Source of the DNA: WHSW01 sp963851045
Lineage (GTDB): Bacteria > Actinomycetota > Thermoleophilia > Solirubrobacterales > 70-9
Length of the DNA stretch: 64,000 bases
Direction of reading: 5' to 3'
Assembly: GCA_963851045.1 (NCBI GenBank)
Contig: CAWKNC010000001.1
Span: 310,001 to 374,000 of the forward strand
Shown in pieces: positions 49,184-61,323 of this stretch; position 1 is the first letter of the stretch, and every line of letters starts with the position of its first letter. Below the pieces are notes generated by a model, which was not told the DNA's origin, did not search any database, and saw only the letters and a program-made list of their open reading frames with translations. Made by a program: the position numbers and the translations under genes.

Positions 49184-50560
49184 GTGTCCCCTCCGCAACC
49201 CGAAGACGATCTTGGCGCGCTTTGGCAGAGCGTCCGGCGCCAACTCGAGAGCGAGTTTCAGGCATCGACCTTCGATCTGTGGTTCGACCCCATCCGCGCG
49301 GTCTCGCGCCAGGGCTCGACCCTCTTTCTGAGCGCATCGCCGTCGGTTCGCGCGTGGGTCGAGCGCCGATACGGAGAACGGCTACTCGCGGCGGTCGCCC
49401 GGTTGGCTCCCGAGATATCGGCGATCTCCTTTCTCGACGCCGGCGCCGCCACGACCGCGCCAGAGAGCCGGCCGAGCTCGCAACCGCTCGACTCCGGCCA
49501 CACCTTCGAGCGCTTCGTCATCGGTCCCGGCAACCGCCTCGCGCATGCGGCGGCGCTCGCCGTCGCCGAGTCGCCGGGTGAGGCCTACAACCCCCTGTTT
49601 CTGCACGGTCCGCCCGGGCTGGGCAAGACGCACCTTCTTGGCGCGATCGTCGAATACCTCGAGCGCCACCACCCCGAGCTCAACATCCACTACACGACGG
49701 CCGAGCGCTTCACCACCGAGTTCGTCGCCGCACTGCGCCGGGAGGGTCCCGAGGCCTTCAAGGCCCGCTATCGCCAACTTGACGCGCTATTGATCGACGA
49801 CGTTCAGGTGCTCGAGGGCAAGCAGCACACCGAGGAGGAGTTCGTCCACACCTTCAACACGCTGCATGCCGCCGGCAAGCAGATCGTGCTCTCAAGCGAC
49901 CGGCCGCCCGAGGCGCTCTCGCGGCTGGCCGAGCGTCTGCGTGACCGCTTTGACTGGGGGCTGCGCGTCGAGCTCGAGGCGCCCGATCTGCGCACCCGAA
50001 TCGCCGTCCTCTGGCGCCTTGCATCCGACTCGAGCCAGCTTCCCGAGCCGGGCATCCTTCAGGAGATCGCTGCGAGTGTGCCGTCGAACGTCCGCGCTCT
50101 CGAGGGAGCGATGACACGGGTGATCGCGCTCGCCTCGCTCCTGCGCGAGCCGCTATCGCCTCCCCTCGTGCGCCGCGCGCTGGGCAAGCCTGCTCCCGGC
50201 GTCGCCGCCCCCACCTCCGAGCCACCAACTCTGGCGGCTATCCAGGATGCGGTCTGCAGCGTCTACGGCGTTCCCAGGGGCGAACTCCTGTCGCCGTCAC
50301 GCTCCGAAAAGGTCGTGCGGGCACGACAGATGGCGATGTACCTGGCTCGCGAGCTGACCGCGCTTTCGCTTGCCGAGATCTCCCGCGGCTTCGACCGCGA
50401 CCATTCCACGGTCGCGCACGCGATCCGGGCCGTCGAATCCAAGCTCGAGCCCGGTTCGGAGACCTCGTTGCGCGTCCACACTGTCCACGCCGCACTCGGG
50501 ACGCGGCCCGGCGTCGCTGACCCGTCCACCCTCAACCGCCATGATCCCCCTCCCGCGTAG
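49184..50560 (+). CDS. dnaA: Chromosomal replication initiator DnaA
   Basis: A 458-residue AAA+ initiator. Domain I (about 10-90) has LESEFQASTFDLWFDPI. Domain III begins HTFERFVIGPGNRLAHAAAL and has Walker A GPPGLGKTHLL, Walker B DALLIDDVQVLEGK and the sensor blocks LSSDRPPEAL and RFDWGLRVELEAPD. Domain IV closes with KVVRARQMAMYLARELTALSLAEISRGF and DHSTVAHAIR, the DnaA-box reader. It opens oriC. The Walker A reads GPPG rather than the common GGVG. Upstream codons from the GTG at 49139 are open but lie in the promoter region; I chose the GTG at 49184. Confidence 0.95.
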   Translation: MSPPQPEDDLGALWQSVRRQLESEFQASTFDLWFDPIRAVSRQGSTLFLSASPSVRAWVERRYGERLLAAVARLAPEISAISFLDAGAATTAPESRPSSQPLDSGHTFERFVIGPGNRLAHAAALAVAESPGEAYNPLFLHGPPGLGKTHLLGAIVEYLERHHPELNIHYTTAERFTTEFVAALRREGPEAFKARYRQLDALLIDDVQVLEGKQHTEEEFVHTFNTLHAAGKQIVLSSDRPPEALSRLAERLRDRFDWGLRVELEAPDLRTRIAVLWRLASDSSQLPEPGILQEIAASVPSNVRALEGAMTRVIALASLLREPLSPPLVRRALGKPAPGVAAPTSEPPTLAAIQDAVCSVYGVPRGELLSPSRSEKVVRARQMAMYLARELTALSLAEISRGFDRDHSTVAHAIRAVESKLEPGSETSLRVHTVHAALGTRPGVADPSTLNRHDPPPA

Positions 50561-50667
50561 TCGTGATCCACACCCCGACCCGCACGATCAAGCGCGATGT
50601 CAACCTTTTCCCCAACAATCCACAAGCCTGATACATCTGATCTAGGTAGGAAGATGAGAGATTCCTG
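50561..50667. other. oriC: Candidate origin of replication (dnaA-dnaN gap)
   Basis: This 107-base gap holds three DnaA-box-like 9-mers on the plus strand: TGATCCACA (50564-50572), TTTTCCCCA (50606-50614) and CAATCCACA (50616-50624), with one or two mismatches to TTATCCACA/TTTTCCACA. Two weaker matches lie in the end of dnaA. The stretch 50628-50667 is notably A+T-richer than its surroundings and could be the unwinding element. Genes diverge from here. Boxes are weak and few, so the exact origin needs skew analysis. Confidence 0.55.
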
Positions 50668-51777
50668 ATGAAGCTTTCCGTTCCACGTGATTCGCTCTCC
50701 AGCGCGTTGCAGCTGGTCGGCCGCGCGGTTTCGACCCGCGGCGCCCTGCCGTCCCTCGGCGGCGTCCTCGCCGTCGCAGGCGAGAGCTCGCTGACGCTGC
50801 GTGCCACCGATATGGAGCTCGCCCTGACCACTGATGCCGATGGGGCCAAGGTCGAGCGCGAGGGCACCGTCCTGCTGCCCGGCCGGTTGTTCGCCGACGT
50901 TGTTCGCAGCCTGCCACCGGGCGAGGTCGAGCTCGAGCTGCGCAACGAACAGCGCGACGTCGAGATCGCTGCCGGCGGCGCGCGCTTTCACCTCCGCACG
51001 CTGCCGGCGGAGGACTTCCCACGCCTGCCCGAGGTGGAGGGTGAGACGGCCCGTCTACCCGCGGGGCCTCTCGCGGCCACGATCGACCTGGTCGCCAGGG
51101 CCGCATCGCGCGACGAGGTTCGCCCGATCCTCACCGGAGTTCTGGTGCAGACCGAGGGCAGCCGCCTGACGATGGTCGCAACCGACTCCTACCGGCTCAG
51201 CGTCAAGCACACGGCACTCGAGGCGGAGGTCGCCCACAAGCTCGACGCGAACATTCCGGCGAGGGCGTTGCGAGAGCTCGCCCGGATCGTCGCCGCCGAT
51301 GGTGCCGAGGAGGTCGAGATTGCCCTGCCGCGAAATCAGATCGTCTTCCGCGTCGGCGCCACGGTGCTGTCCTCGCGGTTGATCGAAGGGCAGTTCCCGA
51401 GTTGGCGTCAGCTGATTCCCGAGAGCTTCGAGCACGACGTGCGACTGCCACGCGCGGAATTTCTCGAGATCGCGCGCCGCATCAGCCAGCTCGCGCAGCG
51501 CAATGCGCCGCTGCGCATGGCGTTCGAGGAGGGCCAGCTGACGGTTGCCGCGGAGACGCCCGACATCGGCGACGCAAGCGAGGCGATGCCGGCGCCGTAC
51601 TCGGGCGAGCCGCTTGAGATCGCCTTCAATCCTCAGTTTCTGATCGAGGGTGTCGAGAGCGTGGACACCGAGCAGGTCGCGATCCAGATCAGCTCGCCGC
51701 TGCGGCCGGGCCTCCTGCGCCCGGTCGACGGTGACGAGTTCAGCTACCTGGTGATGCCGATTCGCCTGAACGCCTAG
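50668..51777 (+). CDS. dnaN: DNA polymerase III beta sliding clamp
   Basis: A 369-residue clamp of three repeated domains. Domain 1 begins LSVPRDSLSSALQLVGRAVSTRGALPSLGG, domain 2 at about 120 (PAGPLAATIDLVARAASRDEVRPILTGV, with MVATDSYRLSV) and domain 3 after about 245 (LPRAEFLEIARRISQLAQ). The end EFSYLVMPIRLNA is the hydrophobic-pocket C-terminus close to the classical VMPMRL. It encircles DNA as the processivity factor. A third, weaker parS-like 14-mer is inside the first codons (50680-50693). Confidence 0.96.
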   Translation: MKLSVPRDSLSSALQLVGRAVSTRGALPSLGGVLAVAGESSLTLRATDMELALTTDADGAKVEREGTVLLPGRLFADVVRSLPPGEVELELRNEQRDVEIAAGGARFHLRTLPAEDFPRLPEVEGETARLPAGPLAATIDLVARAASRDEVRPILTGVLVQTEGSRLTMVATDSYRLSVKHTALEAEVAHKLDANIPARALRELARIVAADGAEEVEIALPRNQIVFRVGATVLSSRLIEGQFPSWRQLIPESFEHDVRLPRAEFLEIARRISQLAQRNAPLRMAFEEGQLTVAAETPDIGDASEAMPAPYSGEPLEIAFNPQFLIEGVESVDTEQVAIQISSPLRPGLLRPVDGDEFSYLVMPIRLNA

Positions 51778-51799
51778 GAGCGATCGCGTGCGATCGCTC
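51778..51799. repeat. Perfect 10-bp inverted repeat between dnaN and recF
   Basis: GAGCGATCGC (51778-51787), spacer GT, GCGATCGCTC (51790-51799). It starts right after the dnaN stop codon, 17 bases before the recF GTG. As RNA the two-base loop is too tight for the full stem, and no T-run follows. A protein-binding dyad is as likely as a terminator. Confidence 0.7.
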
Positions 51800-51815
51800 A
51801 ACTAGTCGCGCTGCC

Positions 51816-52919
51816 GTGGTTGTCGAGTCCGTAACCGTTCTCGGCTTCCGCAATCTGGCGAGCACGGAGGTCTCCCTCGGTCCTGGGGTCAACCTCCTCT
51901 GGGGCTCCAATGGGGCCGGAAAGACCAACCTGCTCGAGGCGACGTACATGGCGTTGGTTGGGCGCTCGTGCCGAACCCGAGATGATCGCGAGACGATCGC
52001 CTTCGGGGAGTCGCTCTCACGAACCGAGGCCGCTGTCGGCGCCGACTCGCACCGACGTACCTTCCTCTGCTCGATCTCGCGGGCGGAGGGTCGCCGGCAT
52101 CTGATCGATGGGACGCCGACCACCGCGCAGAGCGCTGAGCAACGGCCGCCGGTGGCGGTGTTCATGCCCGACCGTCTCGCGCTCGTCAAAGGGCCCCCCG
52201 CGAACCGGCGCAACCACCTCGACGGGTTCTGGACCGCGCTCTGGCCGACTCGCGCCGAAACTCGCCGGCGCTACTCCCGCGCGCTCGCGCAGCGCAACGC
52301 GCTTCTCGGTCGCATCCGCGCGGGGGGCGCGTCGGCGGCGACTCTGGACTCCTGGGACGCCGAGCTCGCGACGGCGGGAATCGAGCTGATCGCCCACCGC
52401 GCCGAGGCAACGGCACGGCTGACGCCCGCCTTTGCCGCTGCCGCGGACGCCCTCGGCCTCGCCGGCGACGCGTCGCTGGCCTACCGCCCACGCAGCGAAG
52501 CGGCTGACGCGGAGGTGCTCGCGACCGAGCTGCATGAGCGCCGTGACGGGGACATCGCCCGCGGCTATACCGGCTGGGGTCCCCATCACGACGAGCTAGC
52601 GATCGAGTCGGCGGGCCGTTCGGTGCGCCGCTACGGGTCCCAGGGCCAGCAGCGCGCCGCCCTGCTGGCGCTCCTGTTCGCCGAGCGCGACGCTCTGATC
52701 GCCGACGGCCGCCCCGCGCCGCTGATGCTGCTCGACGACGTCACCTCAGAGCTCGACGCTGAGCACCGCGGCCTGCTCGTCGATCATCTCGCGCTCGGTG
52801 GCGGTCAGGCCCTGATCACAGCCACGGAACCCGACCACCTACCGGGTTCCTCCGAGCGTCGCGAGATCGCGATCCGCGCCGGTCGGCCGCTGGGCGACGC
52901 CGGGGCTGAGGCTGCGTGA
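51816..52919 (+). CDS. recF: DNA replication and repair protein RecF
   Basis: A 367-residue SMC-like ATPase. LGFRNLASTEVSLGPGVNLLWGSNGAGKTNLLEA (about 9-42) holds Walker A. DRLALVKGPPANRRNHLDGFW is a RecF-specific block. YGSQGQQRAALLALLFAE is the ABC-type signature region and LMLLDDVTSELD Walker B. It binds gapped DNA to help load RecA. It begins at GTG with no clear Shine-Dalgarno. The stop overlaps the DUF721 gene start (GTGA). Confidence 0.94.
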   Translation: MVVESVTVLGFRNLASTEVSLGPGVNLLWGSNGAGKTNLLEATYMALVGRSCRTRDDRETIAFGESLSRTEAAVGADSHRRTFLCSISRAEGRRHLIDGTPTTAQSAEQRPPVAVFMPDRLALVKGPPANRRNHLDGFWTALWPTRAETRRRYSRALAQRNALLGRIRAGGASAATLDSWDAELATAGIELIAHRAEATARLTPAFAAAADALGLAGDASLAYRPRSEAADAEVLATELHERRDGDIARGYTGWGPHHDELAIESAGRSVRRYGSQGQQRAALLALLFAERDALIADGRPAPLMLLDDVTSELDAEHRGLLVDHLALGGGQALITATEPDHLPGSSERREIAIRAGRPLGDAGAEAA

Positions 52920-53230
52920 AGCGCGGCAAGCCCCAGGCGATTGCCGACACGATCCGCGAGATCAAGCGCGAGGCGCAGCCCGCGACCCTCCTCGCCGCGG
53001 TGCAGGCCACCTGGCGAGCCGCGGTCGGTGCGCAGATCGCCGAGCAGGCGTGGCCGGTCCGTGAACGCGATGCGACGGTCACGATCGAATGCCGAGCGGC
53101 GACCTGGGCGCAGGAGCTCGACCTGCTGCAGGACGACCTGCTGGCACGTGTGAACTCAGAGCTCGGAGAGGCTCGCGTCAAGCGCCTGCGCATGGTGGTC
53201 GGAGATGGCACGGCGACCGACACGGTTTAG
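52916..53230 (+). CDS. DUF721-family protein (DciA-like)
   Basis: A 104-residue protein: a basic N-terminus, a helix with IADTIREIKREAQPATLLAAVQATWRAAVGAQIAEQAWPV, then RDATVTIECRAATWAQELDLLQDDLLARVNSELG, the KH-like DUF721 core. DciA-type proteins help load the replicative helicase in bacteria lacking DnaC. Its place between recF and gyrB is the standard actinobacterial one. The start is GTG in the recF stop. Confidence 0.88.
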   Translation: MKRGKPQAIADTIREIKREAQPATLLAAVQATWRAAVGAQIAEQAWPVRERDATVTIECRAATWAQELDLLQDDLLARVNSELGEARVKRLRMVVGDGTATDTV

Positions 53231-53396
53231 TGCGTAATTTGCAGGTATTTCGTCTCGAAACGCAATGCTTTCCGGGTGCCGTCGCTGCTATCCTTATGTG
53301 AACCGGTACCCCCCAACCCCGCCCCGTCGGAGCCCCTCCTTATTCGGGCCCAGGCGGCCGGGGTTTCTCATGACATCGACCGAAGGGCCTTACTGA
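53231..53396 (+). promoter_or_regulatory. Leader region of gyrB with an in-frame mini-ORF
   Basis: A 166-base gap. An ATG at 53370 begins an 8-codon ORF (MTSTEGPY) whose TGA (53394-53396) directly abuts the gyrB GTG at 53397, in the same frame. Neither start has a clear Shine-Dalgarno. GGGCC and GGCC blocks around 53346-53362 and 53385-53390 could pair. A TATCCT hexamer (about 53289-53294) is a possible -10. Confidence 0.4.
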
Positions 53397-58389
<4,993 letters not shown>

Positions 58390-58432
58390 CCAGCTCCCTC
58401 CCCGCCTCCGCGTCTGCTTCAATCGAGCGACC

Positions 58433-58499
58433 AGAGAAAGGAGGTGGTCCTAACTTGAGTGACAGTAATTTCGGGACGCTGGAGGTGCGGGGCCGCTAG
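58433..58499 (+). CDS. Putative 14-codon leader ORF with an extended anti-16S-tail ribosome-binding site
   Basis: AGAAAGGAGGTGGTCC (58435-58450) is complementary to the usual bacterial 16S rRNA 3' end over 16 nt, with one G-U wobble. Eight bases after the AGGAGGTG a TTG (58455-58457) opens SDSNFGTLEVRGR and ends at TAG (58497-58499). So strong a site before so short an ORF is unusual. The product could be a peptide, or translation itself could matter for the structured RNA downstream. No other gene follows on the plus strand before the terminator, so it is not a leader of an adjacent gene. I recognise no family. Confidence 0.55.
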
Positions 58500-58659
58500 T
58501 CGGCAGCTTCGTTCGCCCGGCCGGTGACGGCCGACGCGGGCAAGCAGCGTGCGAGCCGCCTGGCGGAATCCAACCCCAGGCGCCGGCGGGCAGCGGAGAT
58601 CGGGAGACGTCCCACCCGGTCGCGACAAATTCGCCTCCCGCTCAAAAGTCGCACCTTTG
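58500..58659 (+). ncRNA. Candidate structured RNA downstream of the leader ORF
   Basis: Hairpins by eye: CGGCCG-GTGA-CGGCCG (58518-58533), a 6-bp stem with a GNRA-class tetraloop, extendable by GCC/GGC pairs; CGCCTGG-12 nt-CCAGGCG (58557-58582); GGGA-GACG-TCCC (58602-58613). They stand between the mini-ORF and a strong terminator. No RNA family is recognised. No convincing protein-coding frame covers the segment. Confidence 0.45.
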
Positions 58660-58694
58660 GAAGGGCCGTCCTACGGGGCGGCCCTTCGCTTTTC
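58660..58694 (+). terminator. Strong rho-independent-type terminator
   Basis: GAAGGGCCGTCC (58660-58671), loop TACG (58672-58675), GGGCGGCCCTTC (58676-58687); 12 bp with one G-U, then GCTTTTC. It should end the gyrB-gyrA or mini-ORF transcript and lies just before the convergent HNH gene end. Confidence 0.85.
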
Positions 58695-58699
58695 GGAGC

Positions 58700-59275
58700 T
58701 CAGGCAGCGAGCAGGTAGGGCTCCCAGGCGAGCGGTACCCGCGGCGCCGCGATCCGGATGAAGACGTTCGGGCCTGGTGGCCTGGGCCGCGTCGCTGGAT
58801 GCATCTTCGCCTGGTGTGGTGTGAGGTTGCCCTTCTTGCGGTTGCATGGCGCGCAGGACGCCACGATGTTCTCCCAGACCGAGAGGCCGCCCTTGCTGCG
58901 GGGGATCACGTGGTCGACCGTCATTCCGGTCGATTCATGGCCGCAGTACTGGCAGCGGTACGCGTCCCGCGCGAGCACCGCCTTGCGGGTGATCTTGCGA
59001 CGGTGCACATCGCGCGGTACCCGCACGTAGCGAACGAGGCGAATCACACATGGCCGCTCGAGCTCGAGCCTCTCGGAATGGATCCTCCCCTCGCCAGCCT
59101 CGAGCATCTCGGCCCGGGACTTGAGCACGAGAACGGTGGCGCGTCGCGTCGTGCAGACGTTGATCGGCTCATAGCTCGCGTTCAACACCAGCACGCGCCC
59201 CCCAGGTCTGCGACCTCCGTTCGCCGCCCCCGCTGGGGAGCGGCCTACCACCTCGGGGTCAGCGAGGACCTCCAT
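58700..59275 (-). CDS. HNH endonuclease-family protein
   Basis: A 191-residue protein. GRVLVLNASYEPINVCTTRRATVLVLKSRAEMLE is the conserved N-terminal block of this actinobacterial HNH family. RYVRVPRDVHRRKITRKAVLARDAYRCQYCG leads into the HNH core: CQYCG, DHVIPRSKGG and ENIVASCAPCNRKKGN supply the zinc-knuckle cysteines and catalytic His/Asn. It may act in repair or as a restriction-type nuclease; the role is unknown. A TACAAT -10 lies 10 bases before the ATG. It ends 6 bases from the terminator of the convergent gyrA-side transcript. Confidence 0.9.
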   Translation of the reverse strand: MEVLADPEVVGRSPAGAANGGRRPGGRVLVLNASYEPINVCTTRRATVLVLKSRAEMLEAGEGRIHSERLELERPCVIRLVRYVRVPRDVHRRKITRKAVLARDAYRCQYCGHESTGMTVDHVIPRSKGGLSVWENIVASCAPCNRKKGNLTPHQAKMHPATRPRPPGPNVFIRIAAPRVPLAWEPYLLAA

Positions 59276-59285
59276 GATCGCCGGA

Positions 59286-59291
59286 ATTGTA
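59286..59291 (-). promoter_or_regulatory. TACAAT -10 box of the HNH gene
   Basis: Minus-strand TACAAT is 5 of 6 to TATAAT and ends 10 bases before the ATG at 59275; the start point would leave a leader of about 4 bases. No Shine-Dalgarno is visible. Confidence 0.45.
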
Positions 59292-59309
59292 GACCTGCGA
59301 GAACCCGGC

Positions 59310-60161
59310 CTACCCGGGAACGCCCGACGCGTGCGGCGGATAGCTGCCGAGAACGCGAACATTCTCAGCCTTCTCACGCAGCGCGCCGACCGCGGACGCG
59401 ACCCTCTCGTCGTCCAACGAGCCCTCCAGATCGCAGAAGAACATGTATCGGCCGAGGCCTTGGCGCAGCGGGCGCGACTCGATGCGCGTGAGGTTGATCT
59501 CTCGGCTCGAGAACTCCGTGAGCGCCTCGACCAGGGCGCCAGGGTGGTCAGCGCCAAGCTCCGAGAAGCTGAGCGTCGTCTTCCACGGCCCCCCACCGCC
59601 GGGCGCGGTGCCCGCAGGTGCGAGCCAGACGAAGCGGGTGACGTTGTCGTCCTCGTCCTCAACCGACTCACGCAGGACGACCGCATCGTAAATCGCGGCG
59701 GCTGACGGCCCGGCGAGCGCGGCCCAGGGCTGGTCGCTCTCCGCCACCGTTCGCACGGCCTCGGCGGTGCTCGATGCGCTGCGGACCTCGGCGCCCGGAA
59801 GCTCGGCCCGAATGAAGCGACTGCATTGGGCGCTGGCCTGAGGGTGCGAGTAGACCGCCTCGATCGAGTCGAGCGCGAGCTCACGCGCGGCGATCAGGCT
59901 GTTGGAGATGGGATGGTCGTGCTCGCCGACGATCGCCACCGATTCGGCCTCGAACGCCAGCGCGTCGAGCGTCGCACGGACGCTTCCCTCGATCGAGTTC
60001 TCGAACGGCACAAGGGCGCGATCGGCACGGCCGTCCTCAACGGCCGTAATCGCCTCGTAGATCGTCGCGCTCGGCAACGGCTCGATCTCCGCGCCGTCGC
60101 TCGCCGCGCGAAGCGCATCCTCACTGAAGGTCCCGGCCGGGCCCAGGTAAGCCACTCGCAT
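59310..60161 (-). CDS. pheA: Prephenate dehydratase
   Basis: A 283-residue enzyme of PDT plus ACT type. VAYLGPAGTFSEDALR begins the PDT domain; RALVPFENSIEGSV and YSHPQASAQCSRF are active-site segments; NVTRFVWL carries the catalytic TRF motif. The ACT domain includes ADHPGALVEALTEFSSREINLTRIESRPLRQGLGRYMFFCDLEG, whose GALV and ESRP motifs bind phenylalanine for feedback control. It converts prephenate to phenylpyruvate. It is monofunctional, without chorismate mutase. The start is ATG at 60161 with TAGCGT 7 bases upstream. Confidence 0.95.
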   Translation of the reverse strand: MRVAYLGPAGTFSEDALRAASDGAEIEPLPSATIYEAITAVEDGRADRALVPFENSIEGSVRATLDALAFEAESVAIVGEHDHPISNSLIAARELALDSIEAVYSHPQASAQCSRFIRAELPGAEVRSASSTAEAVRTVAESDQPWAALAGPSAAAIYDAVVLRESVEDEDDNVTRFVWLAPAGTAPGGGGPWKTTLSFSELGADHPGALVEALTEFSSREINLTRIESRPLRQGLGRYMFFCDLEGSLDDERVASAVGALREKAENVRVLGSYPPHASGVPG

Positions 60162-60168
60162 GGCGGCG

Positions 60169-60174
60169 ACGCTA
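60169..60174 (-). promoter_or_regulatory. TAGCGT -10 box of pheA (leaderless-type)
   Basis: Minus-strand TAGCGT ends 7 bases before the pheA ATG, so transcription would begin next to the A of the ATG (about 60162). The box lies just before the stop codon of the upstream CARDB gene, suggesting pheA has its own promoter. Confidence 0.35.
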
Positions 60175-61242
60175 CTAGTCGAAGATGACCGTGTAGGTCG
60201 CGGTGTTGTTCGACGAGTCGACCTCGCCGGGCACGGGGAGCACGTCCACAACGAGGGTCATCGGTGTGTTGGGCTCTGGCAGGTCGGAGAGGCCGAGGGT
60301 GATCTCGGTATTCCCGCCCGAGTCGAGGCTCTCGATCGACTCCTCGCCTTCGAGCGGGAGCGCGCCACCGGTGAGGCGGTAGCTGACGGTGACGCCCTGC
60401 TCGGCGGAGTCGCCCTGGTTTTCGACCTGGACCTTGATGTCGGGCGGATTGTTGCCAAGCGAGACGGTGTTCTCAGCGCCGGCCGTCATCACGGTCTTGT
60501 CGATCTCGGTGCTGAGCAGCGCGAGGCCGTGGATGCCGGAGCCGTCACCCGCCGCAAAGACGTTGAGGGCGTTGACGACCTGGATGTTGTCGAGCCAGCG
60601 GTCGATCGGCTCGGGTAGGAAGACGCTCTCGGGGATGTCGGTGTTGACCTCTTCCGCCGCGAGTGTGTCGACGATTTCCTCACGAGCGCGTGCGTAGAGC
60701 ACGTCGCTGGCGAGAAAGCCCTTCATCGCCACGACAATGTTGTCGATGGCTGCCGAGCGCTCAGGCGTGGCGGCGAGGGCGGTCGAGATGTTTTCGGAGA
60801 TCGTCCCGAGCCCGTCGCTGCGCAACCTGAAGGCCTCGACCAACCCGGTCTGCGCATCGGCGAACTCATCGGGGGCGCCGATGCCCTCGAGGCGCTGCAA
60901 CAGCGTCTCGGCCGTTCCCCGATCGGTGGCGATCTGCGCCTCGATCTGCTGCTCGTCGACGTTGTTTGGCGGCTCGTTGATGCGCTTGAAGAACTCCGTC
61001 GAGAGCTGGTTCGAGTTGACGACGATCGACGAGAGGTCGGAGGCGTAGTTCTCGAAGCCGCGTTCCTTGCGCGCGTTGAGGCAGCCCCTGACCGCTAGCA
61101 ACAGCAGAATGATCGTGAGCACGCCGACGCCGAGGGCGATCAGCCTTCGCGTCATCATCTGGCGCTGACGCTCGGACCCCGGGCGGCGGGGTCCCGAGCC
61201 GCGTCCTGCGGGTTGTAATTCGTCCTCGTCGAGGAAAGCCAC
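60175..61242 (-). CDS. Membrane-anchored CARDB-like protein
   Basis: A 355-residue protein. A basic/Pro-rich N-terminus is followed by one TM helix (LIALGVGVLTIILLLLAVRGC, about 34-54). A helical domain (about 60-240, with NQLSTEFFKRINEPPNNV and TLLQRLEGIGAPDEFADAQ) follows, and then an immunoglobulin-like CARDB-type domain at the C-terminus (NPPDIKVQVENQGDSAEQGVTVSYRL ... VDVLPVPGEVDSSNNTATYTV). It is probably extracytoplasmic. The function is unknown. Its GTG start is divergent from the kinase gene by 81 bases; the two may share regulation. Confidence 0.8.
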   Translation of the reverse strand: MAFLDEDELQPAGRGSGPRRPGSERQRQMMTRRLIALGVGVLTIILLLLAVRGCLNARKERGFENYASDLSSIVVNSNQLSTEFFKRINEPPNNVDEQQIEAQIATDRGTAETLLQRLEGIGAPDEFADAQTGLVEAFRLRSDGLGTISENISTALAATPERSAAIDNIVVAMKGFLASDVLYARAREEIVDTLAAEEVNTDIPESVFLPEPIDRWLDNIQVVNALNVFAAGDGSGIHGLALLSTEIDKTVMTAGAENTVSLGNNPPDIKVQVENQGDSAEQGVTVSYRLTGGALPLEGEESIESLDSGGNTEITLGLSDLPEPNTPMTLVVDVLPVPGEVDSSNNTATYTVIFD

Positions 61243-61323
61243 GGTTGCCTAGCTCGGGGTTTCGGCAAAAGTCAGTATGAAGGCTGGTGCCGACGGCAGG
61301 AGAAGTCGCCGTCCTGGCGAACG
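61243..61323. promoter_or_regulatory. Divergent CARDB/kinase intergenic region
   Basis: An 81-base gap. GACGGC (61292-61297) and GCCGTC (61308-61313) can form a hairpin whose loop carries AGGAG, 22 or more bases from the kinase GTG at 61324, too far to act as its usual ribosome-binding site. No consensus promoter is clear. Confidence 0.35.

Noticed and set aside
51778..51799. Rho-independent terminator for dnaN
   Set aside because: No T-tract follows and the spacer is two bases. Kept instead as a dyad of unknown role.
58433..58450. A remnant of the 16S rRNA 3' end in antisense
   Set aside because: Only about 16 bases match; the flanks are not rRNA and an ORF with correct spacing follows.
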